Shown here one piece after another: positions 17,804 through 26,340 of a stretch of 64,000 nt of DNA. This DNA comes from Streptomyces sp. NBC_00569 (GTDB taxonomy: Bacteria > Actinomycetota > Actinomycetes > Streptomycetales > Streptomycetaceae): contig NZ_CP107783.1 in NCBI RefSeq assembly GCF_036345255.1, positions 5,009,501 through 5,073,500 of the forward strand, written 5' to 3'. The translations under genes were made by a program, and so were the position numbers. How positions within the stretch are numbered: position 1 is the first letter of the stretch; every line of letters starts with the position of its first letter. A model generated the notes under the pieces. It did not search any database, was not told the origin of the DNA, and worked only from the letters and a program-made list of their open reading frames with translations.

Positions 17804-20086
17804 ATGCAACTCGCCGCGATCATCGTGTCGCTGGTCCTGATCGTGGTCGGCGTCGCACTGTTCGTCCGAGCCATCGCGCAGATCTACCGCTTCATGCGGC
17901 TCGGCCAGAACGTCCCCGCCGGCACCCGCACCGACGAACCCGTACAGCGCACCGTGACGGTGGCCAAGGAGTTCCTCGGCCACACCCGGATGAACCGCTG
18001 GGGCATCGTAGGTGTGGCGCACTGGTTCGTGGCGGTGGGCTTCTTCTCGCTGCTGCTGACGATCGTGAACGCCATCGGCCAGCTCTTCCAGGCCGACTGG
18101 CTGCTCCCCATCATCGGTGAATGGGCCCCGTACAACGTCTTCGTCGAGTTCCTCGGCACGATGACGGCCCTCGGGATCCTGACGCTGATCGTCATCCGGC
18201 AGCTGAACCGGCCGGACCGGCCGGGCCGCAAGTCCCGCTTCGCCGGGTCCAACACCGGCCAGGCGTACTTCGTCGAGGCCGTCATCCTCATCGTCGGCAT
18301 CTGCATCTTCACGCTGCACGCCCTGGAGGGCGCCCAGCACCATGTGGACAGCTACGAGGCCTCGTTCTTCGTCTCGTACCCGGTCGTCTCCTGGTTCCGC
18401 GGCATGGACGTCTCCACGCTGCAGAACCTCACGTACTTCTTCGCCGGGCTGAAGATCGCGACCTCCTTCATCTGGATGATCACGGTCGCCCTGAAGACCG
18501 ACATGGGCGTCGCCTGGCACCGGTTCCTCGCGTTCCCGAACATCTGGTTCAAGCGTGAGGCCGACGGCGGCACGGCGCTGGGCGCGCTGCAGCCGATGAC
18601 CAGCGGCGGCAAGGAGATCGACTTCGAGGACCCGGGCGAGGACGACGTCTTCGGTGTCAGCCAGGTCGAGCAGTTCTCCTGGAAGGGTCTGCTGGACTTC
18701 TCCACCTGCACCGAGTGCGGCCGCTGCCAGTCGCAGTGCCCCGCGTGGAACACCGGCAAGCCCCTGTCGCCGAAGCTCCTGATCATGTCGCTGCGCGACC
18801 ACGCGCACGCCAAGGCCCCCTACCTGCTCGCCGGTGGCGGCAAGTCGATGGAGGGCGAGGAGAAGGCGACCGAGGAGCAGCTGGGGGACGTCCCGGCCGC
18901 GGCTCTCGCGGAGGCCGAGCGGCCGCTGATCGGCACCCTCGAAGAGAACGGCGTCATCGACCCGGACGTCCTGTGGTCCTGCACCACCTGCGGCGCCTGC
19001 GTCGAGCAGTGCCCGGTCGACATCGAGCACATCGACCACATCGTCGACATGCGCCGCTACCAGGTGATGATCGAGTCCGCGTTCCCGTCCGAGGCGGGCA
19101 CGATGCTCAAGAACCTGGAGAGGAAGGGCAACCCCTGGGGCCTGGCCAAGAAGCAGCGCCTGGAATGGCTCAAGGAACTCGACTTCGAGGTCCCGGTCGT
19201 CGGCAAGGACATCGAGGACCTCACCGAGGTCGAGTACCTGTACTGGGTCGGCTGCGCCGGCTCGCTCGAGGACCGCGCGAAGAAGACCACCAAGGCCTTC
19301 GCGGAGCTGCTCCACATGGCGGGCGTCAAGTTCGCGATCATGGGCGGCGACGAGAAGTGCACCGGTGACTCCGCCCGCCGCCTGGGCAACGAGCCGCTGT
19401 TCCAGCAGCTCGGCCAGGAGAACGTCATGGCGCTGAACATGGCGTTCGGCGAGGAACTCGACGACGACGGCAAGGTCGTGCCCGAGTCCGCGAAGCCGAA
19501 GTCCGCGAAGAAGATCGTCGCGACCTGCCCGCACTGCCTCAACACCATCGGCAACGAGTACCCGCAGCTCGGCGGCGACTACGAGGTCATCCACCACACC
19601 CAGCTGCTCCAGCACCTCATCGACGAGGGCAAGCTCGTCCCGGTCACCCCGGTCGAGGGTCTGATCACCTACCACGACCCGTGCTACCTGGGCCGTCACA
19701 ACAAGGTCTACACGCCCCCGCGGCAGATCATGGACGCCGTCCCGGGCCTGCGCCAGCAGGAGATGCACCGCCACAAGGAACGCGGCTTCTGCTGCGGCGC
19801 CGGCGGCGCGCGGATGTGGATGGAGGAGCGGATCGGCAAGCGCATCAACAACGAGCGTGTCGACGAGGCACTGTCGCTGAACCCCGACATCGTCTCCACC
19901 GCCTGCCCGTTCTGCCTCGTCATGCTGACCGACTCCGTCAACGGCAAGAAGAACGAAGGCCAGGCCAAGGAGTCCGTCACGGTCGTCGACGTGGCCCAGC
20001 TGCTCCTCGACTCCGTGAAAACACCGGTCGACCCGGCCGGCTCGGAGGAGACCGAGGACGCACCGGAGCCGGAGCCGGTGAAGTAG
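17804..20086 (+). CDS. EtfD-like membrane Fe-S oxidoreductase
   Basis: This 760-aa protein resembles mycobacterial EtfD, which passes electrons from ETF (acyl-CoA β-oxidation) to menaquinone. The N-terminal part (about 1-240) has five or six membrane spans with a heme-b/NarI-like look. Two 4Fe-4S motifs follow (CTECGRCQSQCP from residue 302; CTTCGACVEQCP near 395), then two CCG domains (CPHCLNTIGNEYPQLGG and GFCCGAGGARMWMEE) typical of HdrD/GlpC-type subunits. ATG 17804 is preceded by GAGGAG. It is monocistronic with its own terminator, and two palindromes in its leader suggest regulation by fatty-acid status. Confidence 0.88.
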   Translation: MQLAAIIVSLVLIVVGVALFVRAIAQIYRFMRLGQNVPAGTRTDEPVQRTVTVAKEFLGHTRMNRWGIVGVAHWFVAVGFFSLLLTIVNAIGQLFQADWLLPIIGEWAPYNVFVEFLGTMTALGILTLIVIRQLNRPDRPGRKSRFAGSNTGQAYFVEAVILIVGICIFTLHALEGAQHHVDSYEASFFVSYPVVSWFRGMDVSTLQNLTYFFAGLKIATSFIWMITVALKTDMGVAWHRFLAFPNIWFKREADGGTALGALQPMTSGGKEIDFEDPGEDDVFGVSQVEQFSWKGLLDFSTCTECGRCQSQCPAWNTGKPLSPKLLIMSLRDHAHAKAPYLLAGGGKSMEGEEKATEEQLGDVPAAALAEAERPLIGTLEENGVIDPDVLWSCTTCGACVEQCPVDIEHIDHIVDMRRYQVMIESAFPSEAGTMLKNLERKGNPWGLAKKQRLEWLKELDFEVPVVGKDIEDLTEVEYLYWVGCAGSLEDRAKKTTKAFAELLHMAGVKFAIMGGDEKCTGDSARRLGNEPLFQQLGQENVMALNMAFGEELDDDGKVVPESAKPKSAKKIVATCPHCLNTIGNEYPQLGGDYEVIHHTQLLQHLIDEGKLVPVTPVEGLITYHDPCYLGRHNKVYTPPRQIMDAVPGLRQQEMHRHKERGFCCGAGGARMWMEERIGKRINNERVDEALSLNPDIVSTACPFCLVMLTDSVNGKKNEGQAKESVTVVDVAQLLLDSVKTPVDPAGSEETEDAPEPEPVK

Positions 20087-20106
20087 CGGTCCGTACGCGG
20101 GCAACG

Positions 20107-20146
20107 GGCCGGTCCTGCCGTGAAGGCGGGGCCGGCCTGTTGTTTT
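20107..20146 (+). terminator. Rho-independent terminator after the EtfD-like gene
   Basis: GGCCGGTCCTGCC pairs with GGCGGGGCCGGCC through one or two G·T pairs, loop GTGAA, followed by the T-rich TGTTGTTTT. Confidence 0.82.
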
Positions 20147-20222
20147 CCCGCAGCCTTCCCGCGATGTCCATGCACGAGCATGATGTGATCGGCATTGACC
20201 GGTGGGGCGGGAGAGATACGAC

Positions 20223-21659
20223 GTGAACACGCGCATACGCACGGCTGTGGCCACCGCGGGGTGCGCCGCCCTCCTGGCCGTGCTGCCCACCGGCTGCTCG
20301 GACGGCGGCGGGCACGGCACCGACGGCAACGGTGACGGCGACAACAACGCGTCCGCCATCCGTCCGCCCACGAAGGGCGCCCCCTCCGAAACCCCTTCGC
20401 CCGACGACTTCAACGGCGACGGCTACGCCGACTTCGCCACCGTGACCCACGAACGCCTCGGCGTCGTCTACGGCGGGCCGAAGGGGCTGGATCCCCGGGT
20501 CCGTTCCACGGCCCGGCTCGCCGACGGCGACATCCCGCCGGAGCTCCTCCGCGGCGACCTGGACGACGACGGCTACACCGATCTGCTCGCCTCCTACGCG
20601 AATCGTTCCGCCACCTACTACCGGGGCGGCCCCCGCGGCCTTGAGACCTCCCCCACCGGGCTCCGGCTCCCCGACGTCCCCCCTGCCTCCTCGGTCGGCG
20701 CCCCCTCTGTCCAGCCCGCCGCGCTCGGCGACTTCGACCGCGACGGCGACATCGACGTGTTCGAGCTGGGCGGCGACACCGGGCCGGCGGCCACCGTCCA
20801 CAACGGGCCGTTCCGGGACGGAGAACCGCACGACTCGAAGAACTTCGGGACGCGGCGGCCGGGTGGCGAGGACTCCACCGGGTACCGCGCCGAGGCCGGG
20901 GACTTCGACGGCGACGGCTACACCGACGTGTACGCCTGGTTCCTGTGGACGGACCCGGAGAGCGAGGGCGACCGCGACCTCACGCCGAAGGGTGTCCAGG
21001 CCTACCGGGGCGGGCCGCACGGCCTCACCCCGGCCCGCACGTACGACGACCCCCAAAAGGCCCCCGACCCCGACCGGGTGGGCGACTTCGACGGTGACGG
21101 CACCGACGAGATCTGGAACGCGGCCTGGACCCGCGGCTTCCCCGAGGGCACCGCCCCCGAAGGGGACGACACCCCGGACTGGGAGAAGCTGCGGCCCGGC
21201 CTCTCGGTCGGCAGCAACGAGCGGAACGGTGCCTTCCTGTACCCGGTGCCGAGGATTCCGGCCGAGTCGCCGATCGCCGGCGGCAGCACAGGCCGTTCAC
21301 TCGGTGACGTGGACGGCGACGGCCGGCCCGACGCCGTCCTCGGCTCGCGGGACGTCCGCGACGCACAGGGCGCGATCTTCCTGATCCGGAAGGCCGCCGA
21401 ACCAAAGCTCGCGAACGTCCGGACTGTGATCTGCCAGGACCTCGGTATCCCCGCGAAGGAGCTGACCGACCACTCCCGCCAGCGCCTCTCCCCCGCCGAC
21501 GACCTGCGCGACTACGACGGCGACGGACACGACGACGTCCTCGCCACCGTGAACGGGCGGCCGTCCGCGTACTGGTGGATCCCCGGCGGGGACGACGGTC
21601 TCGAACCGCGGCGCGCGGTGCGGCTGGGGCAGCACGAACTCGGCCTGGACGACACATGA
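20223..21659 (+). CDS. FG-GAP repeat lipoprotein (copy 1)
   Basis: This 478-aa cell-surface lipoprotein has a signal peptide ending in the lipobox LPTGC (Cys about residue 25) and a Gly/Asp-rich linker. At least six FG-GAP/VCBS blades follow, with calcium-binding loops such as DDFNGDGYADF, GDLDDDGYTDL, GDFDRDGDIDV and GDFDGDGYTDVYAW. Integrin-α-like β-propellers of this kind bind calcium and usually a surface partner. GTG 20223 follows GGGAGAG. It is the first of seven FG-GAP genes in a row and is linked to the next by a tiny overlapping frame. Function unknown. Confidence 0.87.
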   Translation: MNTRIRTAVATAGCAALLAVLPTGCSDGGGHGTDGNGDGDNNASAIRPPTKGAPSETPSPDDFNGDGYADFATVTHERLGVVYGGPKGLDPRVRSTARLADGDIPPELLRGDLDDDGYTDLLASYANRSATYYRGGPRGLETSPTGLRLPDVPPASSVGAPSVQPAALGDFDRDGDIDVFELGGDTGPAATVHNGPFRDGEPHDSKNFGTRRPGGEDSTGYRAEAGDFDGDGYTDVYAWFLWTDPESEGDRDLTPKGVQAYRGGPHGLTPARTYDDPQKAPDPDRVGDFDGDGTDEIWNAAWTRGFPEGTAPEGDDTPDWEKLRPGLSVGSNERNGAFLYPVPRIPAESPIAGGSTGRSLGDVDGDGRPDAVLGSRDVRDAQGAIFLIRKAAEPKLANVRTVICQDLGIPAKELTDHSRQRLSPADDLRDYDGDGHDDVLATVNGRPSAYWWIPGGDDGLEPRRAVRLGQHELGLDDT

Positions 21660-21799
21660 CCCACGCGTCGTCTCCCCAGCCGGGAGCGCAACCGCCGTCC
21701 ATCATCAGCCGGTCCGGCCCGGACACCGCGAGAACCCGCTGGTGGATCTCCGGGGACCGCAACGAACAGCAGGCCTTCTACTCCCCGGAGACAGCGTGA
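21656..21799 (+). CDS. 47-aa frame overlapping both neighbouring lipoprotein genes
   Basis: The ATG overlaps the stop of FG-GAP copy 1 (ATGA) and the TGA overlaps the GTG start of copy 2 (GTGA). About nine in ten third positions are G or C, as in real genes here. The product (MTHASSPQPG...RTRWWISGDRNEQQAFYSPETA) has no signal peptide and no recognisable domain. It may be a genuine small protein or a coupling leader that lets ribosomes pass from copy 1 to copy 2. I do not recognise it. Confidence 0.45.
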   Translation: MTHASSPQPGAQPPSIISRSGPDTARTRWWISGDRNEQQAFYSPETA

Positions 21800-23076
21800 T
21801 CTCCTTCCCCCCGTACCGCAGGCTCGCGGCGCTCGCGCTGCCCCTCCCCCTGCTGCTGCTCACCGGCTGCGGCGACCACGACAAGGCCGCCCCGTCCAAG
21901 GAGCACCACCCCGTGGCCATGTCCGGCACGTCCGGCGCCGCGCTCCCCGTCCCGCGCGGCCGCGGCAGCAAGGTGCCGGACGACTTCAACGGCGACGGCG
22001 CCCCCGACCTCGTACTCGACGACCTCGTGCACGACGGGCTCGGGGACGACGCCGGGATCGGGGTCGTGTACGGGAAGAAGGGGCACGGACTCGTGCCCGG
22101 GGCACGGCAGTTGCTGCGTCCCACGAAGTACGCGGCGCCGACCGAGGGCGAGACGCCCGCCGCGTTCGACTCCGAGGCGAGCTGCGACCTGGACAAGGAC
22201 GGCTTCACCGATCTGGTCGTGTCGACGGATCCGCCCTTCGACGGGCAGGGGCAGCCGCCGGTGCCGCTGCAGATCCTCTTCGGCGGCCCGGGCGGGCTCA
22301 CCCACCGGGGCGTGAAACTGGTCGTGCCCGCGCAGGCCCGGTTCGGCAACGACTGGCCGGACCAGCCGGTGTGCGGCGACTTCGACGGGGACGGCTCGGT
22401 CGACCTCACGGTGCACGCGAGCGGCGGGCGGCTGAGCTTCCTGCGCGGCCCCTTCACCCGCAAGGGCGCCCCGCGCGCGGCCGGGAAACCACTGACCGCG
22501 CCCGGCAACGTACCCGTGGGCCCCGCCTTCGACGTCGACCGCGACGGGTACGACGACCTGCTCGTGCGCCGTACGTCCGGCGGCTCGTCGCCGTCGCGGA
22601 TCGTGCTGGGCGGCCCGCAGGGACCGGCCCGTTCCGGCGCCGCGCTGCCGCCCGGCCTCGGCCTCGCCGTCGGCCGTTTCACCAAGGGCGCCGGCGCGGA
22701 CACGGCGCTGCTCACGGTCTCCGGGGTCACCCTCTCCCGGCCGGGCGCCCCCGGCCTCAAGGCCACCGGAACGGCCATCACCACGGGTGACTTCGACGGG
22801 GACGGCGTGGCCGAACTCGTCGTGTCCGGCGGCGCGTCGAAGGCCCCGAAGGTCCTGCCGGCGAACGGCAAGGCGGCCGTGACCGTCACTCCCGAGACCG
22901 CCGGCACCACCCAGGTCCTCGAAGCGACCGACCTCGACGGCGACGGACGCGCCGACCTCGTGGTCCGCACGTACCGCGGCGAGAGCACGGACGCCATCGC
23001 CGTGTACCCCGGGGTCAAGGGCGGCTCGCTCCTGGCCGGGAAGCCCCAAGTCACCTTCTCCACAGCGGAGTTCTGA
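21796..23076 (+). CDS. FG-GAP repeat lipoprotein (copy 2)
   Basis: This 426-aa lipoprotein has the lipobox LLTGCG (Cys about residue 23) and VCBS/FG-GAP blades marked by DDFNGDGAPDL, CDLDKDGFTDL, GDFDGDGSVDL, FDVDRDGYDDL, GDFDGDGVAEL and TDLDGDGRADL. It is shorter and more diverged than copies 3-7. GTG 21796 has GGAGA 4-5 nt upstream. It is probably co-transcribed with copy 1, both being surface-anchored, whereas the following copies lack a lipobox Cys. Confidence 0.86.
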   Translation: MISFPPYRRLAALALPLPLLLLTGCGDHDKAAPSKEHHPVAMSGTSGAALPVPRGRGSKVPDDFNGDGAPDLVLDDLVHDGLGDDAGIGVVYGKKGHGLVPGARQLLRPTKYAAPTEGETPAAFDSEASCDLDKDGFTDLVVSTDPPFDGQGQPPVPLQILFGGPGGLTHRGVKLVVPAQARFGNDWPDQPVCGDFDGDGSVDLTVHASGGRLSFLRGPFTRKGAPRAAGKPLTAPGNVPVGPAFDVDRDGYDDLLVRRTSGGSSPSRIVLGGPQGPARSGAALPPGLGLAVGRFTKGAGADTALLTVSGVTLSRPGAPGLKATGTAITTGDFDGDGVAELVVSGGASKAPKVLPANGKAAVTVTPETAGTTQVLEATDLDGDGRADLVVRTYRGESTDAIAVYPGVKGGSLLAGKPQVTFSTAEF

Positions 23077-23204
23077 GAGCGGCTGTCCGCCCCGCCCTCT
23101 CGTATCCGCCGTTCACCGCACGGCCATCCGGACACAACCATCCCCTCACCCCACGAGTCACACCCCCCGGAACCCCTTCCCCCCATTTCCCGGGAGTGCT
23201 TCTC

Positions 23205-24587
23205 GTGCGTCTACGCAAGCTCGTCATCGCCGCAGGTGCCGCCGTCGTCGCGGCGGCCGGACTCACCCTGTCGCTCGCCGGAACCGCCTCCGCCGCCACC
23301 ACGCTCAAGGACGACTTCAACGGCGACGGCTACCGCGACCTGGCCGTCGGCACCCCGGGCGCGAACACCGTCACGGTCACGTTCGGCTCCGCGAGCGGCG
23401 TGAGCCCGTCCCACTCCGTGACCGTCACCCAGAGCACGGCCGGGGTTCCCGGAGTCAGCGAGCCGGAGGACGAGTTCGGCGAGAACGTCACCTCGGGCGA
23501 CGTCGACGACGACGGCTACGCCGACCTGATCGTCGGCGCGCCCGGCGAGCGGGTCACCGGCAACACCACGGGCTCCGTCACCATCGTCTGGGGCGGCCCC
23601 AAGGCCTTCACCCGGGGCGCCAAGGTCCTCAACTCCCCCACCACCGACACCGAACGCTTCGGCGAGGCCGCCTCCTTCGTCGACATCGACGACGACGGTT
23701 CCGCCAACCTCGCCGTGATCAGCTCCGACGGCTGGTGGTACTACGCGGAGAGCGCGGACCCGACCCGCGCCATCGCGCCCGAGGTCGACTTCCTGCCCGA
23801 GGGCGTCCGTCTGGAGGGCATGGAGGCGGCCACGTTCCTCTCCAAGGACGGCTACACGTACGTCCTCTACGGGGAGCGCGCCGACGGCAAGCCCTACACC
23901 GTGTACATGAAGGGCGGCGTCGGCGACATCGGCTACTACTCGGGCGTACTCGCCGAGGGCGACGACCCGCACGCCACCCGGGAGGCGGCCGCGGCCGCCG
24001 ATGTGAACGGCGACGGCTACACCGACCTCGTCACCGGCAACGCCGCCGCGAACTCGGTGACCGTGCGCTACGGCGGGCAGGGCTCCTTCGGCGCCACGAA
24101 GACGTACACGCAGGACTCCGCGGGCGTGCCCGGCGCCGACGAGCCGGAGGACCGCTTCGGCGCCGCCGTGAGCGCCGGCGACCTCGACCACGACGGCTAC
24201 GCGGACGTCGCCGTGGGCGCGCCCGGTGAGAGCGTCGGCACGGTCACCGGAACGGGCAGCGTCACCGTCCTCAAGGGCGGCACCGGCGGGCTCGGCGCGG
24301 GCCGCGCCTACCACCAGGACACGGCCGGGGTGCCCGGCGTCCCGGAGGCGGGCGACCACTTCGGCTCGTCCCTGCGCTTCAAGGACATCAACAAGAACAG
24401 CCGGGCCGACCTCGCGATCGGCGCGAACGGCGAGGACATCGACACCTCGGCCGACGCGGGCGCCGTCTGGGTCCTGCGCGGCGCGGTCCCGTACGTCACC
24501 ACGTCGTACGCCACGTCCTTCAACGGCGCGGACTTCGGGACGGCGACGAGCGGAGCGGGGCGCGCCTTCGGGACGGTCCTGCGCTGA
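23205..24587 (+). CDS. Secreted FG-GAP repeat protein (copy 3)
   Basis: This 460-aa protein has a classical signal peptide (VRLRKLVIAAGAAVVAAAGL up to ...GTASA) and integrin-α-like blades. Each blade pairs an FG-GAP core such as DRFGAAVSAGDLDHDGYADV with the spacer phrase QDxAGVPGxxExxD. GTG 23205 is chosen because GGGAG lies 9 nt upstream; the upstream GTG at 23196 would overlap that site. The last blade (FKDINKNSRADLAIGANGED) is conserved in copies 4 and 5. It has no sortase or lipid anchor, so release or wall adsorption is likely. Confidence 0.86.
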   Translation: MRLRKLVIAAGAAVVAAAGLTLSLAGTASAATTLKDDFNGDGYRDLAVGTPGANTVTVTFGSASGVSPSHSVTVTQSTAGVPGVSEPEDEFGENVTSGDVDDDGYADLIVGAPGERVTGNTTGSVTIVWGGPKAFTRGAKVLNSPTTDTERFGEAASFVDIDDDGSANLAVISSDGWWYYAESADPTRAIAPEVDFLPEGVRLEGMEAATFLSKDGYTYVLYGERADGKPYTVYMKGGVGDIGYYSGVLAEGDDPHATREAAAAADVNGDGYTDLVTGNAAANSVTVRYGGQGSFGATKTYTQDSAGVPGADEPEDRFGAAVSAGDLDHDGYADVAVGAPGESVGTVTGTGSVTVLKGGTGGLGAGRAYHQDTAGVPGVPEAGDHFGSSLRFKDINKNSRADLAIGANGEDIDTSADAGAVWVLRGAVPYVTTSYATSFNGADFGTATSGAGRAFGTVLR

Positions 24588-24791
24588 ACGAACGCGGCCC
24601 CGGAAACGCCGAGAACCCGGGCGGCCGGAAATAGTTGTGAACCACATACAACCCTCCCGCCCCACTAGGAGTCTCCTGTTCGCCAACCGCAGGGCCACGC
24701 CTGGGACAACTCCCGGCAAACACCCGCGGAACGCACCCCATTGACTGCGGATGCCCGCCAGGCATCCCCGCATGCTGCAGGAGAATCCCGC

Positions 24792-26264
24792 ATGCACAAG
24801 CACATACGTACTGCTCTCGCGACGGCCGCGGCGGTCGCGCTGACGGGTGGGCTGCTCTCCCTCTCCACGGGCTCGGCGCTCGCCGCCGACTCCGTCCACC
24901 ACCACGAGGCCGACTTCAACGGCGACCACATCGGGGACGTCGCGTTCTCCGCCGGGTGGGCGACGGTCGGCGGCAAGAAGGGCGCCGGCCAGTTCGTCGC
25001 CCTGTACGGCTCGGCGAACGGCCTGAACGCCGCCGCCCGCAAGACCGTCAGCCAGAACACGACGGGCGTCCCCGGCACCGCCGAGACCAACGACGGCTTC
25101 GGCTGGGTCAGCGCGTACGGCGACTTCAACGCCGATGGCTACGACGACCTGGCCACGTCCGCGCGCTACGAGGACGTGGACGGCGACACCGACGGCGGCA
25201 CCGTCATGATCATGTGGGGCTCCCCGTCGGGCCTCACCGGCGGCACGACGATCGCGGACCCCGCCGTCTCCTCCCACGACCAGTGGGGCAAGACGCTCGC
25301 CGCCGGCGACTTCGACGGCGACGGCAAGGACGACCTCGCGGTCGGCTCCTCGGCCGCCACGGTCTACGTCTACAAGGGCGGCATCGCCAAGACCGGTACG
25401 GCGGGCGGCCGTTACACGCTCAAGCCCCCGATCCAGTCCGGCGACGGCACCGGCCCGCTCACGCTCACCGCGGGTGACGTGAACGGCGACGGTGCCACCG
25501 ACCTCGTGGTCGACGGCTTCGAGACGAACACCGGCGACGGCTGGAACACCAACTACTACATCCCCGGCAGCGCGTCCGGCCTCGTCGTCTCGTCCGCGCA
25601 GACGCTGAAGCCCGGCGTCATCACCGACATCGGCGACGTGAACGGCGACGGCTTCGGCGACATCGTGACCGGTCAACAGTGGGACGAGCCCACGGACGGG
25701 TCCCCGGACCCGACGGAATCGACCGACGGCGGCAAGGTCAACATCACGTACGGCTCGGCGAGCGGCCCCGCCACCACCACCGCCATCAGCCAGGACACCG
25801 GCAACGTGCCCGGCGGATCCGAGCGCGGCGACGACTTCGGCGGCGAGCTGTCCCTCGGCGACATCAACGGCGACAACTACCAGGACCTGGTCGTCGGCGC
25901 CGCCGGCGAAAACCTGGGCGGCGTCACCGACACCGGTTCCGTGACGGTCCTCTACGGCTCGGCGAACGGCATCGACACGCAGTCCGGCGGCCAGTTCCTC
26001 GCCCAGTCCACGGCCGGTGTCCCCGGCTCGGACGAGACGAAGGACTACTTCGGCAACGAGGTCAAGCTCACCGACGTCACCGGCGACGGCAAGGCCGACC
26101 TGACGATCGGCGCGTACGGCGAGAACAGCGGCAACGGCGCGCTGACCTACCTCCCGTCGAACGGCACGAAGATCACCACGACGGGCGCGCGCTCCTTCTC
26201 GGCGACGTCCCTCGCCATCTCGACGGACGCTTACCCGGAGCTGGGCGGCAACGCGGCCAACTAG
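24792..26264 (+). CDS. Secreted FG-GAP repeat protein (copy 4)
   Basis: This 490-aa protein has a signal peptide (MHKHIRTALATAAAVALTGG ... ALAA) and about seven propeller blades with Dx[DN]xDG loops: EADFNGDHIGDV, YGDFNADGYDDL, GDFDGDGKDDL, GDVNGDGATDL, GDVNGDGFGDI, GDINGDNYQDL and TDVTGDGKADL. ATG 24792 is preceded by AGGAGA. It is transcribed in the same direction as its paralogues and followed by a clear terminator, so it may close the first transcript of the array. Confidence 0.88.
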   Translation: MHKHIRTALATAAAVALTGGLLSLSTGSALAADSVHHHEADFNGDHIGDVAFSAGWATVGGKKGAGQFVALYGSANGLNAAARKTVSQNTTGVPGTAETNDGFGWVSAYGDFNADGYDDLATSARYEDVDGDTDGGTVMIMWGSPSGLTGGTTIADPAVSSHDQWGKTLAAGDFDGDGKDDLAVGSSAATVYVYKGGIAKTGTAGGRYTLKPPIQSGDGTGPLTLTAGDVNGDGATDLVVDGFETNTGDGWNTNYYIPGSASGLVVSSAQTLKPGVITDIGDVNGDGFGDIVTGQQWDEPTDGSPDPTESTDGGKVNITYGSASGPATTTAISQDTGNVPGGSERGDDFGGELSLGDINGDNYQDLVVGAAGENLGGVTDTGSVTVLYGSANGIDTQSGGQFLAQSTAGVPGSDETKDYFGNEVKLTDVTGDGKADLTIGAYGENSGNGALTYLPSNGTKITTTGARSFSATSLAISTDAYPELGGNAAN

Positions 26265-26282
26265 CGCCCGCGTTCGTTTCGT

Positions 26283-26311
26283 GGGGCCCGCACCACTTCG
26301 GTGCGGGCCCC
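26283..26311 (+). terminator. Terminator between FG-GAP copies 4 and 5
   Basis: GGGGCCCGCACC pairs perfectly with GGTGCGGGCCCC across a 5-nt loop, then CTTCC. It lies in the leader of copy 5. Confidence 0.85.
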
Positions 26312-26340
26312 TTCCCGACCGAGCACCCCCTGGAGCTCCC

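Noticed and set aside
17750..20413. Minus-strand 887-codon frame opposite the EtfD-like gene
   Set aside because: Antisense shadow of a clear Fe-S protein with conserved motifs on the plus strand.
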